DNA of 64,000 nt. Source: Hygrophila difformis (lineage: Eukaryota; Streptophyta; Magnoliopsida; Lamiales; Acanthaceae). Shown piece after piece: positions 57,451 to 64,000 of this stretch. Each line of letters starts with the position of its first letter. Position 1 is the first letter of the stretch. Made by a program: the position numbers and the translations under genes. The notes under the pieces were generated by a model. It was not told where the DNA came from and did no database searches. It saw nothing but the letters and a program-made list of their open reading frames with translations. Where the stretch lies: NCBI GenBank assembly GCA_030278955.1, contig JAOANR010000002.1:29188057-29252056 (forward strand), given 5' to 3'.

Positions 57451-57626
57451 TAACTTTAATTTAATTTTTTTAGATATATAAAATAAAATATAGTGTAAAA
57501 TATTATTGATTTTATCTAATTACGTAGTTTTAGAATATTAAATTTTATTATTTTTAATTATATAATTTGAGTTATTAACAATTAAAAAATATAAATTGTT
57601 CACCAAAAAAAATTAAAAAATATATA

Positions 57627-58050
57627 TTGAATTGCGTTATATATCAGATGGTTAAGTTAAATATCAGGGAGCATTACACTCAAAGCCATTTTGGTGATGT
57701 GATTAATAAGAGCAAACCTTCTGTATTGGTTATTATTGAATCTCAAGGGTTGTTTGACAAGCTCAAAGTATTGTTTTACCGTTATGATTACGAACCTCTC
57801 CATATTATTGAAGCTATTGGCTCACCAGGAGGCCTTTGGGTGCTCCGGTGTATTGGGGCCCTATAACTTTTCCTTGCTGCATTGTCACAATAGAATTATT
57901 ACATTTACTGTTTCGGCTGGGTTCTTTTCTTTGCACTTAGCCACGGTTTATGCTAATCCTTGTGCATCTGTCCGTTCCAGTGATTGGAACGATATAAGAC
58001 AGTTGAGTACCTCTATACACAGTGGCGAAAATCAGGAATCTCAATAAGGG
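57627..58050 (+). mobile_element. L1-type LINE fragment (endonuclease region), decayed
   Basis: Overlapping frames give LVIIESQGLFDKL-like text with EAIGSPGGLWVLRC and, one frame over, FSLHLATVYANPCASVRSSD. This order (E...EA.G.SGG.W....VYA.P...R..W) is the usual plant L1 apurinic endonuclease pattern. At least one frameshift near 57860; no RT follows. Confidence 0.6.
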
Positions 58051-58500
58051 GGCCAGTCTCACTAAGAAAAATTCACGAAAAAACTAACCCAAACCCGAGT
58101 TAATAAATAAAATAGGCCATAAGAAGGCACCTACTTCAGTTTTGGGTCACTAAACTTTGATTTATGATTTTCGGCCATTATAAAGTAATCCTGTTTTATT
58201 TTAGGCCATCAAGATTTTTTCAAAATTCAATTGACCTACCAACTTTTGCTTTATTATACTTTGTCCCCCATACTTTAGATTTTATATTTATTTTAATCCA
58301 ATAACAACCCATCATGCTTCCGATAATAAAATTAAGGTCTAAACTTCATACCTCGGGTTTGACCGACTTGCTGTCAGGTCTCCTAAGCTCTGGGACTTTA
58401 CGGACTCCCTCCAACCCCGCAGCCGCAACCGATGGTTTGCCAATTCTAGTTCTTTCAGCAACAAACCGCACAGTCCTATTTCATTTCCTGCGTTAGGACG
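58051..58500. other. No gene assigned
   Basis: AT-rich with repeated TTAGGCCAT and CGGCCATTA phrases that may be an old repeat. A short Leu/Ser-rich frame at 58314-58496 has no recognisable domain. Confidence 0.4.
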
Positions 58501-60490
58501 CAACAAGATCTAGGTAAAGGGGTCTAACTATGTTACCGGGATTTTTGGAATATTTGGAAGCCTGAATTTTTATTGAAGAAATATTAAAAATCTTATTTAT
58601 ACATAATTCTCGCTATTGGAGAAGACAGACACTTAGCTCCTCATTGAGGAAGCAATACTCTTGGGGATGTACCTATACTATAACAGACTCGAAAGGTTTT
58701 TTTTTTTTGCAGAAAAGAAAATATTATAAGTGTTTTGAAGAGTTGGGAGGAATTTTCGATGCTCCCCATCTGCTTCAAACTTCTCTATTTATAGGCGTTC
58801 CTAGACTTCAATCCCAAATTCCAATCTTCCTCTAATTCCTTGTGACGTCACTGCGTTCATCACTTGACATTAAATTCCACCGGCTACATTATTGCCCTTC
58901 TGCAATTATTGCATTTAGGTGGCTACTTTGTCAACTCTCCACCCTCCTTTGTCAACCATTATCTGCCAACTGCTCCTCTCTACATTGTCGGTCATTTATT
59001 GTTGGGTATTTCCGATACCTCTTTTTCTCTTATATCCAGTTGTTCTCACTTTGCTTTGTGAAAGTTTTTTGTACGTTTCTTCTCTGTCTTGTTCGGATCT
59101 GGATTTCTTTTGGGTTATCCGAATCTTCGTCCTGAATAGGGTTTTTCCTTGTTCTATGCAATATCGCATATGTGGTTATCGCATTGACCAACATGCATTG
59201 CATGCCTTTTTCCGGTAGACTCAGTGGCTGGCAACTAATTTTCCTAGATGAGTAACCTCTTCTTTTCCAATGAGGTTTCTGTATATTCTATGGTTTTCCC
59301 TATTAAATAATTGATCAGGAACGATCCATTTAAATTGTTTGAAAATATTTTAAATAGATATTTAATTTTTTCCATATTTATGAGGCAGACCCAGAATCTC
59401 CATGCTCGTCTGGTGGAGATCTCATCTTCATTAATGGAAGATACCAATGGTGCCTTCTCATCAATAGACTTAACTCTATTAAATGCAATCTTATCAGGTC
59501 TTTGTAATTTAATAAAATGAAAGACCGGATAGTAACCTTTCCCAACGATTTCTAGTGCGCGGATATGAACTTAAGCTCCAGAATATCACCTCTTTAATTT
59601 GTAGGTGCGGGTTGTTTTGCATGATTCATGTACCACACCACTTATCCATCCCAGAAGTTTTTTTATCTCCGGGAACCCTGGTGATGTAGTACGAATAGAT
59701 GCTAATGCTTGAAGTCATAGCACTTCGAACTTCTTCTAGCTTCGATCCTTCGAGCATCCATACCCTGTTGTATCTTCTGGATGTCTCGATCACTATCTTA
59801 CTGGGGTTAACTCCCCTTTTGGAAACCAGTTGTTTAATTTTCCTTGATAGTCAAGCCAGGCAGTAGAAAGGGCTTTTTCTTCTGAATTAACCTTAGAGGT
59901 GCATGTCATTGGCCTAAGGTTAATTTCTTCATTTATCCCAGAGGCAGTAGGTTGACTTGAGCTTTCTGAAATGTGACTTCCTCTTGCTCAACATTACCGG
60001 TATCCGGTAATGGTTACCGGTATCCAGTAATGGTTCCTTAGACGCAGTACTTAAATCTGCTTCTTCATACGTGACCACTTTTGTGTTTCTGAGCACGTTT
60101 CTCTTTATTAACTAGGGAAGCTGACACGTTCGTGATTGGCTCGAGCACGGATTGCCATAGCATTGTCATTGCTTGATGGGAAGTCCGTATATTGCTACGG
60201 ACCATGTCCACATCGATCTGTTGTATTTGGCCAGCCATCTTTGCATGGATTTTGAGCTGTCCAAAGTGCTTTGGTAGCTCCTCCAGATTTCTCTGAGGTG
60301 CCTGAATCTCGTAATGATGGAATCGGCTTCAAATGCTTTCATCTCTCGTTAAGAAATCTGCAAGAATATTTTCATGAGATTTTATAATATCAATATCATA
60401 AGTATAATAATGACATTCAGTTTGTCATATGATAATACGAGCTTTTTCAATTTTTTTATTCAAGTTTATTTTTTAGAAAAGCTTTAACAT
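58500..60490 (-). mobile_element. Endogenous pararetrovirus (Caulimoviridae-like) fragment, decayed
   Basis: On the minus strand at about 60340-60395 the frame contains HENILADFLTR, the RNase H C-terminal motif of plant pararetroviruses. It is preceded by a frame with a stop (60400-60450) and followed by unassigned, stop-interrupted frames to about 59240. A minus-strand TATA box (CTATAAATAGAG, about 58785-58796) with a downstream leader-like stretch resembles a pararetrovirus promoter region. Upstream RT and protease are missing, because a reverse LTR begins at about 60495. This is an old, broken genomic copy. Confidence 0.55.
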
Positions 60491-60494
60491 TTGT

Positions 60495-60879
60495 ATTATA
60501 ACACCCCCGTTTTTCCCGCTTACACAAATTACAGCGGAAATTAGCAATGAGAAACCCGAGTTTGTTACTGCCACACTCCTAATTAAGCTTGCTTTGGCCT
60601 GGAATTGGCTTACTTAATTAAGAAGTGCTAAGGCTAGTTAAAATCAGATGATAAACATAATTTAATCCAACTGTTTAATAAATTACACTTGTAGAGTTTA
60701 AAAGAAAATGACGGCTAAGGCTCACCGTCCCTCAAATGAGTTCCTTATGTAAAACGACAAAAGTTTAAAAAAAAAAAAGAAATTTCTAAAAACATGACGG
60801 CTAAGGCTCGCCGCCCCCAAAACAAGTTTCTTTTACAAAACAACGAAAGTTTAAAAATTTAACCGTCTGATTGTAATTA
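60495..60879 (-). repeat. LTR F: truncated end of a reverse-oriented LTR
   Basis: Starts TATAACACCCCCG on the plus strand (3' end of a reverse LTR) and carries the terminal hairpin TTAATTAAG/CTTAATTA type (60570-60625). An 85-bp unit (GACGGCTAAGGCTC.CCG..) is tandemly duplicated at about 60708 and 60794. It is cut at 60880 by element E. Confidence 0.65.
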
Positions 60880-63142
60880 TGTAATACCCGTAATTTTTAA
60901 GATATAAAATAGAATTTAATCCGATGAGCAAAGAGGTTTTGTTTCCGAGAACCCGTAAAATCGGAAATGCACGGAAGTCAAAGGACGACGATTTAGAAGC
61001 CGACGAATCCGAAACCGACGGACTTAAGATTTTAAACATGAAATCAATTTAGGTCGGAATAAATTTAGGATAGGAATTATAATCCGAGAACGACCCGAAA
61101 AATCGAGCCCGAAAATGTAGAAGGATAGAAGTCCGAAAGAGAGGAGGAAATGACCCGACGAATCGCACGACCCGGTCCGGACCGTGGTCCAGACCGGAGC
61201 CGCGCGGTACCCGCGCGGTAACGCGCCAACCCCACGCCGCAGCACAGACTGCGGCAGATCACGCGATCTCGGCGATTTCTTGCCAAAATTTTGACCCCCG
61301 ATTAAGGTAAGTCAATCTTGGCCGGGGGAAAGCTTTTAGGACGACCTAGGGCTGCCTCATCCAAAAACTCTCCCAAAACCAAAAATACATAGTTCATACC
61401 TCCCGACGACTTTCCGACGAGTTTCCGGCAACCAAATTCGACCGTGGAGGCGTGTAGATCAAGAGACACTGATCTTGAATCGTTGGTAAGGGTTAGATTA
61501 GGATTCTCTGTCATTTTCAATCACAAATCACCATTCTAACTTACGGATATTTACTTATAAACGCGTTCGTGGCCGAAGGAGAAGGAGAACGTGTGCGTAG
61601 ATCCATTCGTGGTGATTTTGGACGACTCGATCAACCCTAGGACGACCAAGAACTTTATAACTGTAAGTTGACTCCTTTCATATCAATACGGGTGGTCTAG
61701 GGGCGTCCAAATTAGTGATTTTGAAACGAACCGTAAAAATCGAACCTAAAAACCTCAATTCGCGCGTTTTCTGAAATCCGACCAAAACCCTTATTTCCAG
61801 AGTTCAAATTGAAAAACTCAAAACTAGAATTTTGATCCTAACACCTTAAGCTATATTGTGTAAAATTTAAGAGATTTTCATCAACGTTTACTACCCCAAA
61901 TCGAGTCGGACATAAACTGTATTTTCAAACGTTTTACAAAAATTGACAGCGCATGTTTTCGAACTTGATGAACATGTTTCTACTATTTCTAGTCCGAACT
62001 AATATTTTAAATGTAAACAAAAGTTGTAGACAATCATGTCTAGTATGTGTCCACAAAATATCAGAATTTATGGAGTCCATTTGATATGTCAAAAAGTCGA
62101 ATTTTTGAACTATGTCAATACTGAAGCCTGACAGCTCACTGTTTGTGTGGTAAACTCGATTTTTGACATGCTTCCTCACATTATTTCGAAATCATTAAAA
62201 CACGAAAGTTGTTCGTTAGGATGTTTTCGATATACTGTAAAAATTTCAGATTTTTTAGCCTTGAATTGAATTTTTTAAATCGAAAAGGCGCAAACTGTGA
62301 CATCGAACGGTTTTAAATTGTGAGATTTTGAAATATCTAAACAAACGATCGAAACCTTGAAATAAGATAAAGCTATATTTTCAAAAAAATCCCATTACAC
62401 TAAGTCGAAACGATACCGGATACTTAGGTAGGGGGTGAGTGCTATGCAGGGTGGCCCTCTAGCCTTTTTCGGCGTGCCTATAATGGACGCAAGATACTTG
62501 AATGAAAAACTACGCCAAAACAGCGATGAAATTTGGGCCTACACTCTCGGGAGTATCCGTATGGATTTTCCGAGGCTCCAGAGTGGTACTGTGTATGGCG
62601 GATACGGCTGTGGCCGCCGGACTACCAGCTAAACAAAAACTTACGAAACTGGCTGCGGCCGCCGGATTGCCGGCTAAACTAAATATTGTTGAGATTGTGG
62701 CGTAACGTGAGAAATTAAAAGACTTAATCCTTTTTATTTATTTATGTATGTCTTTAATTATGCATTTAAATTATGTCTTAAATTTAAACCGTGCTTAAAT
62801 TATTATTTATGAATTTAAATACATGTTCAAGTATACAAATTAAATTCTTATTGTTTTTAAATTGTTAAATGGAACGTCTTGCATGCATGATTAGGAGTAA
62901 AATTTTAATTATTAAATTGATCCCCTTTATTGCTATGTTAGGATCGACTTACTCAGTATTTTATAATACTGATAAAATTGTTGTTTTCCTTTTTTTTAGA
63001 GTATGGAGAAAATGCATAAGCATGTGCATTTGGGGGACACCTTTTTAAACATTAAATTGTCATTTTTATGATACTTGCATATCGGGCCTGTATAACCCGA
63101 GTTTTGGCCATGTCGACCCCATTTTAATATTTTCGCTGCAAC

Positions 63143-63218
<76 letters not shown>

Positions 63219-63387
63219 GTGTGGATGAGATTACATTATTATTTTTAAGTAATTTCCGGACTTGTTTTAAAACTCTTTGCAATACCCATAGCCTTGCATC
63301 TCTTTAGCAAGCTCGGAGAATCAGTGTCTTGCTAAGGAGGTGTGGCGGTGGCATCCCGGCCTGGGTTATCAAATCTGGTGTTTTACA
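60880..63387 (+). repeat. Element E left LTR (2508 bp)
   Basis: Begins TGTAATACCCGTAATTTTT and ends GTGTTTTACA at 63387. It shares with A the GC-rich block (about 61160-61240), donor ACTGTAAGTTG (61663), structured cassette (62430-62690), hairpin CAGTATT/AATACTG (62954-62971), acceptor TTTTTTTAG (62999) and TTAGCAAG/CTTGCTAA hairpin near 63304-63335. Confidence 0.9.
63143..63218. repeat. (TTA)n microsatellite, about 25 units
   Basis: An uninterrupted trinucleotide run inside the element E LTR. At the matching place LTR A has only a few imperfect units, so it expanded in this copy. Confidence 0.95.
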
Positions 63388-63850
63388 AGTTGGTATCAGA
63401 GCCCGGAATATTTTAAAGCTATTATTATTATTATTATTATTTTTAAACCATTATTTTAAACCTAGTATTATTTTTAAACTTATTATTTTAAAATTACTAG
63501 TGTGATTTTGAGCCCAAAAATTTTAGCCCAAAATATTTATTACTTAGTGCAATATTTTAAACCCAAAGATTAAGTATTTTTGGCCCAATATTTATTTATT
63601 ACGTTAAGCCCAAATATTTTGGCCCAATACCCATGTTTTTGTTACATTAGCCCAAATTATTATTTTTGGCCCAATATAGAGGCCCAACTTTTTAATTACT
63701 ATAATCAATGAACTAAATTTAATTTGAAAACACATAAATTAAAATTTTTATTGGGGGGATTGCACATGCATATTTCATATAGATTTAAATTCCTGCATAT
63801 CCTAATCTTGTTGAAATATGTCTAACTCTAACCTCCCTTGTTGACATTAG

Positions 63851-64000
63851 ATGGCCGAACCCAACGCGAACATGATCAATCCGATGATGAAACTGACTAA
63901 CGCGTACCTCGAGTCCCAACAGCATTTCAATCACTTCAAGGCTTGAGTAGGACAGCTAGAGGGTAACGTGGCCCATCTGGGGCACCTTAGGGAAGCTGAC
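63851..64000 (+). pseudogene. Start of the small coiled-coil ORF of element E, interrupted
   Basis: ATG at 63851; the first 31 codons (MAEPNANMINPMMKLTNAYL..) are homologous to 1810-2337 of element A, then a TGA at 63944. The frame continues past the stop (VGQLEGNVAHLGHLREAD) to the window edge. The stop differs from that in A, so the ancestral ORF was probably open. Confidence 0.6.

Larger units (their letters stand above)
60880..64000 (+). mobile_element. Element E: relative of element A, right part outside window
   Basis: The left LTR is 60880-63387, followed by a PBS (TGGTATCAGAGCCCGG at 63391) and an interior with the same leader phrases and small ORF as element A. The right LTR is beyond the window, so completeness and target duplication cannot be judged. 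Confidence 0.88.

Overview
The window is plant nuclear DNA, almost entirely mobile elements. It holds very long LTRs of Ty3/gypsy type, a Ty1/copia element, a Helitron, two Mutator-like elements, Stowaway MITEs, an L1-type LINE fragment and an endogenous pararetrovirus fragment. It looks like a flowering plant, probably a eudicot; I cannot name the genus. I see no ordinary host gene outside the transposons and the gene pieces they carry.

Layout from left to right. 1-8450: element A, a gypsy-type element (left LTR cut by the window edge) with a small coiled-coil ORF, an antisense spliced gene and only the C-terminal tail of pol. 8451-10871: PBS stub and most of a reverse-oriented LTR (LTR2). 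10872-52329: a Helitron inserted in LTR2; its remaining 213 bp lie at 52330-52542. Removing later insertions leaves about 21.5 kb of Helitron. It carries, on its sense (minus) strand, a decayed RepHel gene, an intact 175-aa gene for an RPA C-terminal-type protein, a beta-galactosidase fragment, an intact 251-aa gene with two B3-like domains and an RPA70-like gene. A second double-B3 gene lies on the opposite strand. Two gypsy-type elements sit inside the Helitron. Element B (18504-29945, reverse, 3-kb LTRs, 868-bp non-coding interior) itself contains a MITE and a nearly intact copia element. Element C (31982-40260, TR-GAG type: LTRs plus gag only) inserted in the edge of a MITE that lies in intron 1 of the second B3 gene.

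52543-53447: a remnant with a truncated plus-strand LTR (LTR D). 53755-57008: a Mutator-like element with a second one nested in it, each with a 9-bp target duplication. 57018-58050: LTR and LINE remnants. About 58500-60490: reverse-strand pararetrovirus remnant. 60495-60879: truncated reverse LTR. 60880-64000: element E, a relative of A, running off the window.

How the parts relate. The gypsy-type LTRs belong to related families. They share TGTAAtaCCCG...GGGGTGTTACA ends, an initiator-Met PBS, a conserved hairpin before the polypurine tract, and an apparent intron inside the LTR. The 3' end of that intron carries a hairpin with compensatory base changes next to a branch-point-like CTGAY. At the same place in the intron each family has a different structured or repeated cassette: an array of Pol III B-box motifs in B, a hairpin array in C, a GC-rich duplicated hairpin in A and E. 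The Helitron is the most interesting large unit because it combines RepHel with two RPA-type genes and two double-B3 genes that share exon phases.
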